This document shows, in pieces, positions 12,091-23,346 of a stretch of DNA of 64,000 nt. How positions within the stretch are numbered: the first letter of the stretch is position 1; each line of letters begins with the position of its first letter. The notes beneath the pieces are model-generated. The model searched no databases and had not been told where the DNA came from. It saw only the letters and a list, made by a program, of their open reading frames with translations. The stretch covers positions 470,258,008-470,322,007 of the forward strand of contig NC_081405.1 of the NCBI RefSeq assembly GCF_030272615.1, given 5' to 3'. Origin of the DNA: Cryptomeria japonica. Its lineage: Eukaryota > Streptophyta > Pinopsida > Cupressales > Cupressaceae. The position numbers were made by a program, and so were the translations under genes.

Positions 12091-12726
12091 GGGATTTTAA
12101 AATTTTTTGGGGGATTTGTTTCTAGTAAAGAATTTCGAAAGAATTCTTTTTTAGATTTCTGGAAATCAGTTTTTATCTATGTGGAATGTTGAGGGTGTTT
12201 GAAAAATCGTGATATTCTTCTCTGTCTGCCCGACCTGCTGTGTTGTGACGAATTTCGTGTTCTTCTTTCCCTCCTCTCGCGGTCTTTATTCTTGTATTTC
12301 GCGTCTTCAAACCTTTGCGTGACAACCTTTCCTCTGGTCACCATCTTCAGCAACCCGTGTTTTTTGTCTGACGCGATTTTTTTTCCCGCCTGCAAATTTT
12401 TTTTCTTCCATTTTTGGATGCAAATCTGCATTTTCAATTAGGGTTTTTACCCTTTAGATCAAGTTGAAATTTTTTTCCGATTGCAGATTCTTGGTGGGTT
12501 TTCGTCGTCAGAATTTTTTGGGTGCCTCGATTTTTGAGCCAGCGGATCCAGATTTCGACAGCAGATTCTTTTTGGGTTTTTCGCAAGGATTTTTGGGTTG
12601 TCTTTGGATTTTTCTGGGTCAGTCGGAATTTTTTTCTTGAAATTCGTGTCAATCGTACTTCATTTTTTGAGGTCTGTACCTGCATCTGCCTCTGTTTTTG
12701 CATTGGGATTCGGATCGGAAGTAGGG
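12091..12726 (+). other. T-rich leader of the copia element with gag mostly lost
   Basis: This non-coding leader contains GATTGCAGATTCTTGGTGGG (about 12479), shared with the leader of the nested element at about 15714. A normal gag of several hundred codons should follow, but the sequence passes almost at once to a short gag C-terminal tail and protease. Gag was therefore deleted. The open frames on both strands here are T-rich accidents. Confidence 0.55.
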
Positions 12727-15139
12727 AGGGTCTCAGCCTAAAGCCAATGTTGCTGGGCACATAGAGCAGAAAGAGTCTGCCTTTTATGCCTTCATAGCTA
12801 AAAGACCTGCAGATCATGTGAAGTCTTCTGCCTGGTACATTGATTCTGGTGCTTCTCGTCATTTCACTCACAGGCATGACTGGTTTGTTGAGTTCTCTCC
12901 CTACACTGATTCAGTTATTTTTGGAGGTGGTGAAGAGTACATTGTTGTCGGCAAGGGCAATGTTCAGATACAGTCTGGAGGGAGGAATCTCATATTCCTC
13001 AATGTGTACTATGTTCTTGGTATGGAACTTAACCTCCTTTCTGTTAGTCAAATTATGTGGCATTCTCTTGAGCCAGATGTTGTTTTTAGTACACATAAGT
13101 GCTCGATTGTTGATCGTGCTTCTAGCACTACTGTAGCTGTTGGCATTGAGGATCATGGTCTATATAGACTTGTGGATACAAGCTATTCTCTTGAGCATGC
13201 CTTCGCAGCTAAATCTTCATCTATCAGCTGTCTCTGGCATCAACGATATGGTCACCTGAACATTCATTAGCTTGCATAGCTTGTTCGGGAAGACTTAGTA
13301 CATGGTCTACCTGATATTCAGACTCAGAATCATCGCATTTGTGAAGCTTGCCAGCTGGGAAGCAGCACCGAACACTGTTCAAGATGGTGACTCATGGCGA
13401 GCCTCTAACGTACTGCAGCTGGTCCACGCTGATGTATGTGGTCCTATGAATACTACTCTCGTTATTGGGTGCAGGTATTTCTTGCTTTTTGTTGATGATT
13501 TCAGTCGTAAAATGTGGGTGTATTTCCTTATGCACAAATCAGACGTGTTTACTATATTTCAGAAATTTAAGGCCTTATTAGAAAAAGAGTCTAGTTCTTC
13601 TATTATTACTCTTAGGTCTGATAATGGGGGGGAGTTTTGTTCTTCTGCTTTCTCTACTTTCTGTGATACACATGGCATAAAACGTCAGTTAACCATGCCA
13701 TACGTCCCTCAGCAAAATGGCGTTGTAGAACATCGTAACTGCACCGTTACATAAATGGCTAGGTCTATGATGGAACATAGAAACGTTCCTAAGAAATATT
13801 GGGCAGAAGCAGTGTTCATAGCAGTCTATCTTCTCAATAGGTCACCCACTCATGCTGTTAAAAATAAGACTCCTGAGGAAGCATGGTCTGATCGCAAATC
13901 TAGGATCAGCCATTTGAAAGTTTTTGGCTCTTTAGCTTATGTGTGGATTCCTGATGCCAAGCGCATTAAGTTGGATTCCAAGAGTTAGAAGCTCATGTTT
14001 ACAGGGTACAGTGACAACCATAAGGCTTACCGACTAATTCATGTAGACTTTGATCGTCTTATCTTCAGTCGTGATGTTGTCTTTGATGAAGAACAAGGAC
14101 CATTTCAGCTTTCCTCGTCTCAGTAGCATTTTGAGGATCAGCCTTTGAAGGCTTCTGACTTAGGTATCTGTCTTCCATTCGGTTCACTTGATGGGAGGGA
14201 TGATGCAGATTCTGTATTTGATGATGCACTACTTGAGTTTCCTCCGGAAGATGCTCATCTTCCTCCTCCTGATCCTGATCCGCTTCCTCTTCCAGTTATT
14301 CCTCTTGCCCTTGATGTTGGCACATCTACTCTTTGGTCTAAATGGTGGGCTAAGACCATCAGTGATCTTTGTCCTGATGAGCTCATTGAGGGTAGAGCTT
14401 CCAGAAATAAGGGTAAACAACAAAACACAATTAATTTTGCTCTTATGGCTAACATCCATAGTATCTATGAGGCTCAAACATATGCAGAGGCCAAAGGGAT
14501 TCCAGAGTGGGAACAGGCAATGGATGCTGAGTTCCAAAGTCTTCAGAAGAATCATACCTGGGTTCTTTCAGATCTTCCTCTAGGGAAGAAACCCATTAGC
14601 TGTAAATGGGTATATAAGGTCAAGTATCATGTAGATGGTACCTTAGATAAATATAAGGCCAGATTAGTTGCTCGAGGATTCACACAGTGAGAAGGCATTG
14701 ACTATGAGGAGACTTTTGCCCCTACTGCCAAGATGAGTACTATTCATCTTCTTCTCGCCATTGCAGCTCCAGTATGGTTGGAAAGTCCATTAGATGGACG
14801 TGAAGAGTGCCTTCCTCAATGGTGAATTGCAGGAAGAAGTCTACATGATGCAGCCTCCTGGTTTCAAGTTGCCGGTTCAGAACCACAAGTGTGTAGACTC
14901 CGGAAAGCACTCTATGGACTTAAACAGGCTCCTCGAGCATGGTACATAAAAATTGATCAGTACTTGGTTGTTCATGGCTTTCAGCATAGTCCTTCAGACA
15001 GTAATCTATATATCAAACACTCTGGTAATGATATTCTCTTTCTTGTTGTCTATGTGGATGACTTGATCATTACTAGGAATTCAACACATTTGATTTCAGA
15101 AATCAAACAGGATTTGTGCAACACTTTTGATATGACAGA
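12727..15139 (+). pseudogene. Copia pol, part 1: protease, integrase, RT N-terminal half (broken)
   Basis: The protease motif WYIDSGASRHFT is at about 12834 (catalytic Asp-Ser-Gly-Ala), and the GAG-pre-integrase motif LWHQRYGHLN at about 13234. Integrase follows with the D,D,E triad in contexts HADVCGP (about 13429), LRSDNGGEF (13615) and QQNGVVEHRN (13712). RT begins near 14495 with WEQAMDAEFQSL, then CKWVYKVKY and the active-site box YVDDLII (15051). In-frame stops occur near 13268, 13752, 13986, 14126 and 14688, and frameshifts near 13300 and 14750. The frame is cut at 15139 inside FDMTD by the nested element and resumes at 17280. The catalytic residues are present but no intact protein can be made. 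Confidence 0.92.
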
Positions 15140-15373
15140 TATTAGAATATTTAATTATATTTTAGTCACCTATATTTAGTTCCTTGTTTAATGGTCATTT
15201 AGCTTTTTAGTTAATTAGCTTTTAAGCTTTATTTAGCGTTCAGCTTTTTAGTTGTTCACTTTAAACGACTTGTTCTTAATTTAGAACTTCGTCCTTATAA
15301 TCTCGTTATATACGTTTGTATATTGTTGAATAGATTATCGGATTATTGAATCATTCATTCAATTTATTTTTCA
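15140..15373 (+). repeat. 5' LTR of the nested element
   Basis: This 234-bp LTR starts TATTAGAATATTTAATTATA and ends TTTATTTTTCA, next to the PBS. The non-canonical TA start is shared by both LTRs and by the host element LTR. It contains TTTAAACGACTTGTTC and a TATATACGTTTGTATA block near the 3' end. Confidence 0.9.
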
Positions 15374-17008
15374 TGGTATCAGAGCGGGTCGATGGGCTTC
15401 TTTAAAGTTTGGCGAATTTTTTAATAAAAATTCATGGCCTTCTTTCTGGAATATTTTCCAGATTTTTTTTATTGTTTTTTTATTAAAAAAACAATTTTGC
15501 TTTTTTGAAGGCTTTTTGAGGGTTTCGAGGGTTTCTGGTTCGTGGGCAAATTTCTTTGTGCTGGGCAGTTGTTCATGTGTTTTTTTAGGGTTCTTGAGAT
15601 TTTCGGGCCTGCAACCTGGAGGATTTTTTTTGTAGATTGAAAATTTTCCTAAGGTTTCTGCAATTTTCGACTAGGGTTTTGACCCTTCAGTTCAAGTCGA
15701 AATTTTATTTTGGTTGCAGATTCTTGGTGGGTTTTTTGCGACCTACTCTGGGTCATTGTTAGATTTTTCTGGGTGCATCGTTTTCCGTGCCTCAATTTTT
15801 GAGCTGTCGGATTTGCATTTTGTTTTCAGATTCTTGGTGGGTTTTTCGAGAGATTTTTTGGGTTGGTCTCAGATTTTTTTGGGTGCCTCGTTTTCTGCAC
15901 CTCAAATTTTGTGCCAGCAAATTTGCCTTGGAATTTAAAAATTGTTCACAATTTCTGCTATTTCTGTGGACGTTGGGATTTTTGCTTTTTTTTCAAGCAC
16001 CATTTATGCTGTTTTAAGTGTGCAGAAAATTTTAATTTTTGGGTTTCTTCCAAACCTCGAAATTCGTGCCTTAGAATTTCATGCTAGAATTCTCCTCCAG
16101 GGTTTCAGATTTTTTTGTGTAGCTGCTTCTATTCTGATTTTTGAATCATATTCTTCTATCTCATGCTTTCACTAGATTGACCTCGTTCAACCTCCATTTT
16201 CGTGATGGCATCTTTGACCAACATCATGTTGGAACATAGTCAAAAGTTCAACAGTTGCCACAACACTTGGAAACAGTGCATGTTCCCGATATTTGAATAT
16301 TGTTACCTTTATCAGATTGATTTAGGCCAGACCTCGTCTTATAGGTCCCAGGGTTTTAACGATTTTTTCTTGAAAAATTGTCTGTCGGTTTTCTGATTTT
16401 TTTCCACAAAAAATTATGGGAGAGTTTTCACGATTTTTTCCTCAAAAATTGTTCGCAGGGTTTATAATTTTCCCTTAAAAATTATCTCATTTGTAATCTG
16501 CGATATTCGTGTAAGATTTTAGTTATCTAGGTTTTACCGTTTTTTTCCACAAAAATGATGATTTGTAACCTCAAATTTCTTGATTTTTCGATTTTCTCCT
16601 CAAAATCGTAAATTCTCTTTTCAAGGTTTCCCATTTCAGGGTTTGATGGTTTTTTCCTCAAAAATTGTGCTTTGTTGTAGTCCATTTGGGTCGCACCTGC
16701 CAGGGCGAACATCTGCAATTGTGGTATCTTGCAGTCAGTTTTGGAGTTGGTACTCTTCTGCAAAAGGGTTTGCTGATTTTTTCTTTAAAATCATGATTTC
16801 AAGCTTCAGTAATTCGTGTGTGCAAATCTCTAATTCGTGTGTGAAGGCTACATTAGCTTGGATGGCTTTTGGTACTCTTTGGTCATTTACATTCTACAGA
16901 TCCTGGGAGGGTCTCCATCGCAATAGAGTGTTCTTTTCATTTGTGATCAAAAGACCTGCAGTGTCTTCTGCAGGGTAGTTAGTAGATAAAATGACCATTA
17001 AGGGAGGG

Positions 17009-17274
17009 TATTAGAATATTTATTTATATTTTAGTCACCTATATTTAGTTCCTTGTTTAATGGTCATTTAGCTTTTAAGCTTTATTTAGCATTTAGCTTT
17101 TTCTTTTTTAGTTAATTAGCTTTTAAGCTTTATTTAGTGTTTAGCTTTTTAGTTGTTCACTTTAAACGACTTGTTCTTAATTTAGAACGTCGTCCTTGTA
17201 ATCTCTTTATATACATTTGTATATTGTTGAATAGATTATCCGATTATTGAATCATTCATTCAATTTATTTTTCA
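17009..17274 (+). repeat. 3' LTR of the nested element
   Basis: This 266-bp LTR is highly similar to 15140-15373 but about 32 bp longer, because a TTTAGCTTTTAAGCTTTATT block is locally duplicated. The few substitutions between the pair suggest a much more recent insertion than the host copia element. Confidence 0.9.
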
Positions 17275-17279
17275 ACAGA

Positions 17280-17878
17280 TTTAGGACTTCTTCATTATTG
17301 TTTGGGTGTTGAGGTTTGGCAGACTGATAGCATCATCTTCCTTTCTCAGTCTAAGTATGCCAGAAGCTTGCTTGACAGGTTTCTAATGCAGGATTGCAAA
17401 CCTGTTTCCACACCTATGGAGACTGGTCTGAAATTGTCAGCCAAGTCTGATTCTCCTCTTGTAGATGAAACACAATTTAGGCAACTAGTGGGCAGTCTCA
17501 TCTATCTCACTGCCATTAGACCTGACCACAGTTTTGCAGTGAGCTACATCTCACGCTTCATGACGGCCCCCAGGGCTGATCATTGGGTAGCAGCGAAGCG
17601 TGTCCTGCGCTATGTGAAAGGCACCTCGGATTATGGACTTCTTTACACTAGGAGTGATGATCCTAGACTCAGTGGGTTCACAGATTCAGATTGGGCAGGC
17701 TCAGTTGATGACAGGAAATCAACCTCTGGATATGTGTTCAGTTTGGGATCTGGTGCAGTCACCTGGACTAGTAAGAAGCAGCAGACAGTGGCTCTCTCTT
17801 CGACAGAAGCAGAGTATAGAGGAGCTGTTAAGGCAGCTTGTGAGGCAGTTTGGCTTCTCCAGATGCTTGGAGATATCA
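17280..17878 (+). pseudogene. Copia pol, part 2: RT C-terminus and RNase H (truncated)
   Basis: The frame continues LGLLHYCLGVEVW, then the copia signatures SKYARSLLDRF, SLIYLTAIRPDHSFAVSYIS, RVLRYVKGTSDYGLLY and the RNase H segment with GFTDSDWAG, RKSTSGYVF and ALSSTEAEY. These carry RNase H acidic residues. It stays open to about 17875, then is cut by foreign sequence starting TGTTAAGAAATC at 17879. The missing tail and 3' LTR are not found downstream. Confidence 0.93.
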
Positions 17879-18118
17879 TGTTAAGAAATCTAGATCAGAG
17901 ATAGAGAAAACAATAGTCTAATAATATATAGTAAGAACAAACAAACTTTTGATGAGATCACTGCTATGAATATATTGACCACCGAAGTATATATACAACT
18001 CTCTCTATTAATCTTTTATGAAAATCAGCAACTGCTTGCTGGATCGTGAAATTGCCACTGTTATTGGTTTCCTTGCCCAACAAGTGTCGATGCGGTTGTA
18101 TAAGTAGAGGGGTGAAGG

Positions 18119-18191
18119 GTCATGTCCACGTAGGGGCATGACTTCTACGTGGCATATGCCACGTAGAGTCATGACCCTACGTGAACATGAC
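18119..18191. promoter_or_regulatory. 73-bp near-perfect palindrome with four ACGT cores
   Basis: The centre TCTACGTGGC / GCCACGTAGA (18144-18167) is a perfect 24-bp palindrome. The outer arms GTCATGTCCACGTAGGG (18119) and CCCTACGTGAACATGAC (to 18191) pair with two mismatches and a one-base bulge. Each arm holds ACGT cores of the G-box/ABRE kind bound by plant bZIP and bHLH factors. It lies upstream of a TATAAAGG inside the putative LTR, so an enhancer role is plausible but inferred. Confidence 0.6.
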
Positions 18192-19411
18192 TCATATACC
18201 TTTAGTCAGCGTTCACCGTTATGTCCATTAGTTAAGCATTAACTTATTTACGGTGCTCGATAATTATCGGGTTTACTAACTACTTCGACTGTCATCGGAT
18301 AATGCAATGATGACAGTCACTATCTATGTATTTCGACTTCGACAGTCATTGGGATTATTCTGCCGTAGGCAATTGGTAACATGTTAGTGTTACTGTCAAT
18401 TAATATATGATGTGATAAATATATATATATATATTGCTTGCTTCAATCCAAATGAGGCTACATCCTTAACATAAAAGGGAGAAGAGAATTCATTTGAAGG
18501 GGGGATAATTTGGGAATCAGAATTGCAGATCTGGTTTAAATAGGAAGTGCAGATCTAAATTTGAAAGGTTGTGTCCATTTCAAAGGGGCAGAAACAATGA
18601 AGAGTTGCACTCTTTCAAAGGGTGCTAATGGTGGAAGGGTGTGTCTCTTTCCAAGGGGCATACATGATGAAGAGGTCTGACCTCTCCCTCACATTGAGAG
18701 ATATAAAGGAAAGGAATCAAAATCATCCAGTGGGAACAGCATCAATCAGATCAGATCAGAACTGTTAATAATTTACAGGCAGTAACATCCTTGTTAGTGG
18801 CAGCCTCCAACTGGGAATTCATACATAATCGTGGAGGAAAACAATCAGACCAAGGCAAGTAAGAGTTGGAACATAAATCCAAGAACAGAATGAACATATC
18901 AAGGAAACACATAATAGAAACATCAAATAATCTTGGAAAAGGGGAAATTCTGGAAAAGAGAAGAATAAGGATGAAACTCCAATCTGAAAACAGTTCGAAC
19001 CATTAAAAGATATCAGTTCGGATCATAGAAGATTGCAGAAAGCAATCTACAGCAGATTGAAGGCATCACTTATGCTGACAACCAAACATCAACACAAATC
19101 GTATTAGTCAAGTCTGCAGAAGCAAGGACTAAGGTATGAACTGACCTCATGTGACAAGGCGTTTAATACAAATCTGCAAAATAAATATATAAATGGCTAT
19201 GTTTGTAAACACAGTAGCAATATTTATATAAGATTATTCCATGTAAGATATATGCACTTGAAGAAGTGGTCCACTTTGTTTGTTGCATCTTGTGGGAAGA
19301 GGGTAGAGATGTAATCCAGTGGTGATGAGGGGCTCACAAGTGGTCATAAGAACTCTTGGAGTCAAGGAACCAGTTACACTCTCTTTGCTGGACTCACAAG
19401 ATAATGTCTGT

Positions 19412-19768
19412 ATAGGAAATAGGCTTGGAGGGACAACAACGTGGGCTGCCAAGTCTAGCAAGGAGGTTAGAAGCAACCATTCCTTGGGCTTGGTAGACAA
19501 CGGACCCAAGCAACCCTTTCATGTATGTGTATAGGTAATGGGCTTGGGGGGACAGCAACATGGGCCGCCAAGTCTAGCAAGGAGGTTAGAAGCAACCATT
19601 CCTTGGGCTTGGTAGACAACAAACCCAAGCAACCCTTTCATGTGTGTGTATAGGTAATGGGCTTTGAGGGACAGCAAAATGGGCCGCCAAGTCTAGCAAG
19701 GAGGTTAGAAGCAACCATTCCTTGAACTTGGTAGACAACGGATCCAAGCAACCCTTTCATGTCTCGTA
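19412..19768. repeat. Three-copy 119-bp tandem repeat
   Basis: Units begin ATAGG(A/T)AAT at 19412, 19531 and 19650. Each contains CCAAGTCTAGCAAGGAGGTT, AGAAGCAACCATTCCTTG and CAAGCAACCCTTTCATGT. The copies are nearly identical. The 71- and 91-codon frames that overlap it on either strand are by-products of the repeat. Confidence 0.93.
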
Positions 19769-20109
19769 TACCGACTCTTCCTGTTGTTATCTTAGAATAG
19801 TTTATGACTGATTAAGAATGGATATGCTTGTAAGTGTTTGCCTTTCCTTGTGGGTGTAGGTTATCTTTATAAGTCTCCACTCCTCTAATACAAGGTAAGT
19901 CTGAAGCCCTATTTCTGATTTATAAATCTATGAATTCTTGATTGCAGTAGGATATTAGATTCAAGGATAATTACATTGAGTAATGTGATAAATATTTGTT
20001 TCAGATACACTGTTAGCAAGTTAAGAATGGAAATTGTCTCCTAATCAAGCAAATTAATTTAAGGTAATTGTTGTTAAAAAGGCCTAAATCAAGTAGGGGA
20101 CATTAAAAA

Positions 20110-20121
20110 TGGTATCAGAGC
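20110..20121 (+). other. Primer-binding-site-like sequence of the third LTR element
   Basis: TGGTATCAGAGC at 20110 matches the initiator-Met PBS used by the two copia-type elements to its left. It supports an LTR ending just upstream. The following 2.5 kb shows no recognisable gag or pol. Confidence 0.6.
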
Positions 20122-20194
20122 ATGATCCTGCCATCCTACAAGGCAAAAGATGAAACAATAAATCATTCTGGTCAATAAAGAAGAATTTAAGAAT

Positions 20195-20533
20195 ATGTGT
20201 ATTGTGTGTATACTTCATGTATGCTCCGTGTCTTCATACATTCAAGTGTATACTCCGTGTCTTCATACATTCAAGTGTATACTCCGTGTTTGGTTCATAC
20301 CTGATGTGTTTCGCGCATGTGTATTGTGTGTATACTTCATGTATGCTCCGTGTCTTCATACATTCAAGTGTATACTCCGTGTTTGGTTCATACCTGATGT
20401 GTTTCGTGCATGTGTATTGTGTGTATACTTCATGTATGCTCCGTGTCTTCATACATTCAAGTGTATACTCCATGTCTTCATACATTCAAGTGTATACTCC
20501 GTGTTTGGTTCATACCCGATGTGTTTCTCGCAT
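20195..20533. repeat. Compound tandem repeat (units 122, 93 and about 122 bp with a 29-bp subrepeat)
   Basis: Units start ATGTGTATTGTGTGTATACT at 20195, 20317 and 20410. A 29-bp subunit (TGTCTTCATACATTCAAGTG plus TATACTCCG) is doubled in units 1 and 3 and single in unit 2. The array makes long overlapping open frames in several phases, including a 153-codon frame. They repeat with the DNA and have no domain, so I do not call a gene. Confidence 0.93.
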
Positions 20534-23210
20534 GATTATTCCATAAGTGTTTCCAAGCAATTTCATACGGAGTCATTTTGTGTTGGAATTGTTGACATTA
20601 AGGTCAAGAAGATATTCATTATCTTAGATGAACAAATAAGATTAATAGACAATTGAATATGGTCATTGATGTCAAGAGAAGTTATTGTGATGTCAAACGT
20701 AATATATGTCAAGGAAATCATAGAAGGCCGTAGGCCACTAATTGATAAACAGTATTAATTAAAGCAACCATTATGGCCAACTTGTGCTATAAAGTGAATG
20801 CCTACCTTAGATCCATATAAATCTAAGTGGAGATTATATTAATGCAAAAAACATGTTTGAAAGCAATGATTTGGTTAATAAAGGATTGCATTTAATGAAT
20901 ATTTGTTTGAAATAAAGCAATAACTAATATGTGCTATGATTAACCAAGATAAACCAAAGGCAACAAGTTCAATTGATATGGAGCAACTGGATAAGAAGTT
21001 TGCAGTGAATGCTATTACTAACTTGATGAGTCTAGGTTATGAAAAGTGGAGAGTTTATTTCTGAGAATTAAGACAAAGAGACAGAGATGAAGGTTTATTT
21101 GTAGCGATATAACTTAAGACTAGAGCAGTAATGATCACTAAGACACGAAGTAAGATAAAGGCAGTAGATGATGGGTCAGTGACGAGTAGCAAATACATAA
21201 TGATCAACAATAAGAAAGAAAAGATGAACGGCGACTTCCTTGACTATTATATTGAAGCAGCACTAAGAATAAACAGAAATCAATATAATTAAAATATGGG
21301 TGACTTTCTGTAGACTATGCAGCGATTACACTTCACAAGGGAGCATTCAAGTTTGGCTTATGACCTAGTCTCAAAAGGTATTGAGTTGTGTAAATTCTTC
21401 AAGGCAAGTGGCAGTGATTAAAGTAAACAATATATGAAACAATTAATACACCATGTGACTTGCATATACATAATTAAAAGTAGTGCTTATCAAAGAGTCT
21501 AGAAGTAGCGCTTAGTTAAAGTAAGACATCAAAGAGTCTAGAAGCAGTGCTTAGTTAAGTAAGATACCGTTGAAAGTTAAGTGCAACGATTTCTTAGACA
21601 GTGATTACCATTAAACAAAGGCAATGATTAACATTGAAAGAAGGCGAGCAATTAGAGAGTGACTAAGAAGTAAACTTTGAATAAAGAGCAGATTTATAAA
21701 TAGAAACAAGCCCATCTATATTAGAGGGTAATCGATTTGTTTATTACTCATAGGCAGCAGCTTACTTTATGAAGTTATCAGTTTATAACTTTATAAAGGT
21801 TGAAATTAGCTTTCAAGAGATGTGATGCATAAGTTCACAATTGTGAATATAAACCAAGAAATATGTCCCAAAGAAATGCATCATTCCACGAAAGGGCATA
21901 AGGAATACATAAAATTAAAACTGTTAACAAGATACTGTCATTGACTAATATTACAAAGATTTAACGGATGGCATAAGGTAATTGTATGTTTCTGTAAATC
22001 CTAAAGCTAAGAAACAGAATTACATTAATCATATTCAATGGAGGTCCACTTGCAAGAGTTCTTTTATTTTTTATTTTTTATTTTTAATATATTAATGAAC
22101 ATAATATCGAAAGCATAGGATAAATCACTCCAGGTCAAGAAATCTAATTATTATTTTTAAACCCAATATCTATATGGTAATATAAATCTGCCCGACTTAT
22201 TAAGTGCTCAAGCCAAAGTGCATAATGCAGCAATCTCTTAATACGCATCAGTGATTATGACAAGATATTTGCAAGGGACAGTGCTTGATTTAAGATTGAA
22301 TGGCAGGATTACTGTGTTAATTTCAAGTGTTCACCATTGTTATATATGTCCATAGAAATAAATTAATATAGAAAGGACTTCAAATTCATTTCAGGTTAAG
22401 AGGCCCTCACAAGTTTCCTCAGTGGAGCCTTTAGTAGGCATTTAAGCACTTTGTAGGTAAACTCTTAACACTGTTGTGCTTGAATTGTAGTGTGAAATAG
22501 AAGTTTGAAACGATTCTAGCAGGTTAGAATCTTTATTTGAAGTCTGGAAGATACAAATATGAAACAAGGGTTATTACTAATTGTTGTTAGTTGTTAATAG
22601 ATCATCACATGATGTATTTTGTTGACAGTATCTTATAAATTTTGGGTTTACTGAGTGGAATCTATTTGTTCTTGGAAATTTCTCCTTTGAGCTAAATGAT
22701 AAACATTTAGGCTTAATATGGTAAACCATGCCAGCAGATTGGAACTGGAGTTCCAGCTATGTATCGAATTTTGTTCACCAAGCATCAATTGTGTTCTGAT
22801 CTCCTTTTTATATTTATTTTAAATTATTTGCAGCTGAGATCTATGACATATTGAACATAGCAGCAAAAATTGTTTGGGGAAAAAATTAACAAACCAAAAG
22901 TACGAGATTTTTTGAAAAAATTGAGAAAAAATGGGATTATTAAAAAATATTAACAAGTTTAAAAAATAATTTAAATAATTAAATCTTTTAATATTAAAAT
23001 AAAACACTACAATGTTTCTTAAATTTAATTTAAATATTTGTATTTATTAAATTATTTAAATCTATATATAATAAATTAAAGTTTTTTAAAATTTAGATAA
23101 GTGATAATAAATTTAAAATATTACTAAGTTTAAAATCTAATTTACAAAATTAAATTTGTTAATATTAAAATAAAATAATATTATATTTCTTAAAAACAAT
23201 TAATATTTGA
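20534..23210. other. Unassigned AT-rich stretch, possible interior of the third LTR element
   Basis: No protein family was recognised. There is a small two-copy repeat (about 40 bp, AAAGAGTCTAGAAG...GCTTAGTTAA) at about 21490-21566. From about 22890 the sequence is extremely AT-rich with runs of TTAATATT/AATTTAAA. It could be the degenerate interior of the element whose PBS is at 20110; this is not demonstrable. Confidence 0.4.
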
Positions 23211-23346
23211 GGGATGACCCCACAACGCAGTGGTTAGCTGCGAACCTCCTACACGGGAGGTCTTGGGTTCGAGTCTACTCGATTGGTTCTTAGCTCCAAG
23301 GAAAAGCTAAAAAATACCGCTTCAGCTGTGAATTATAAAAAAAAAA
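23211..23346 (+). mobile_element. tRNA-derived SINE
   Basis: The 135-bp island has a GC-richer tRNA-like head in very AT-rich DNA. An A-box-like CGCAGTGGTTAGCTG is at about 23226 and B box GGGTTCGAGTCT at about 23265, about 40 bp apart as in an RNA polymerase III internal promoter. A stem-like CCTCCTACACGGGAGG lies between them. A non-tRNA body and a ten-base A tail follow at about 23337. It is not a tRNA gene because there is no acceptor stem or proper anticodon arm. Flanking duplications could not be identified with confidence. Confidence 0.78.

Larger units (their letters stand above)
15140..17274 (+). mobile_element. Non-autonomous LTR element nested in copia RT (2.1 kb)
   Basis: It has two LTRs (15140-15373 and 17009-17274), PBS TGGTATCAGAGC at 15374 and polypurine tract AAGGGAGGG at 17000-17008. 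It is flanked by the 5-bp duplication ACAGA (15135-15139 and 17275-17279). Removing it restores a continuous RT frame (FDMTD, then LGLLHYCLG). The interior has no RT or integrase. It shares leader sequence with its host. Just before the PPT it keeps a scrap, AAAAGACCTGCA plus TCTTCTGC (about 16949), that corresponds to the host's protease start at about 12799. It is therefore a deletion derivative of the host's own family, mobilised in trans. Confidence 0.92.
11878..17878 (+). mobile_element. Decayed Ty1/copia retrotransposon, right end replaced, carrying a nested insertion
   Basis: The order is LTR (11878-12078), tRNA-iMet-type primer-binding site, long T-rich leader, a trace of gag, then protease, integrase, reverse transcriptase and RNase H. 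Protease-integrase-RT-RH is the Ty1/copia order. The pol frame has several stops and frameshifts. RT is interrupted by the element at 15140-17274. RNase H ends abruptly at 17878, where sequence beginning TGTTAAGAAATC takes over. The 3' LTR is not in the window. The element is dead and old. Confidence 0.9.
17879..20102 (+). repeat. Probable long LTR (2.2 kb) of a third LTR element
   Basis: The sequence starts TGTTAAG at the exact point where copia RNase H breaks off. It ends AGTAGGGGACA, with a PBS-like TGGTATCAGAG seven bases later (20110). TG...CA edges plus a PBS argue for a 5' LTR. A TATAAAGG is at 18712. No second LTR copy or pol was found, so the element would be non-autonomous or truncated. 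It contains the palindrome at 18119 and the 119-bp repeats at 19412. Confidence 0.42.

Noticed and set aside
12177..12877. Overlapping minus- and plus-strand open frames in the copia leader (86, 147 and 80 codons)
   Set aside because: Low-complexity T-rich/A-rich translation with no motif, in a region explained as retrotransposon leader.
14229..14555. Minus-strand frames of 108 and 66 codons
   Set aside because: Shadows of the copia integrase-RT linker on the plus strand.
20195..20656. 153-codon plus-strand open frame as a gene
   Set aside because: It lies almost entirely in a tandem repeat, is mirrored by open frames in other phases, and has no domain.
23211..23285. tRNA gene
   Set aside because: The boxes are tRNA-like, but there is no acceptor stem pairing or standard anticodon arm, and a body with an A tail follows, which fits a SINE.
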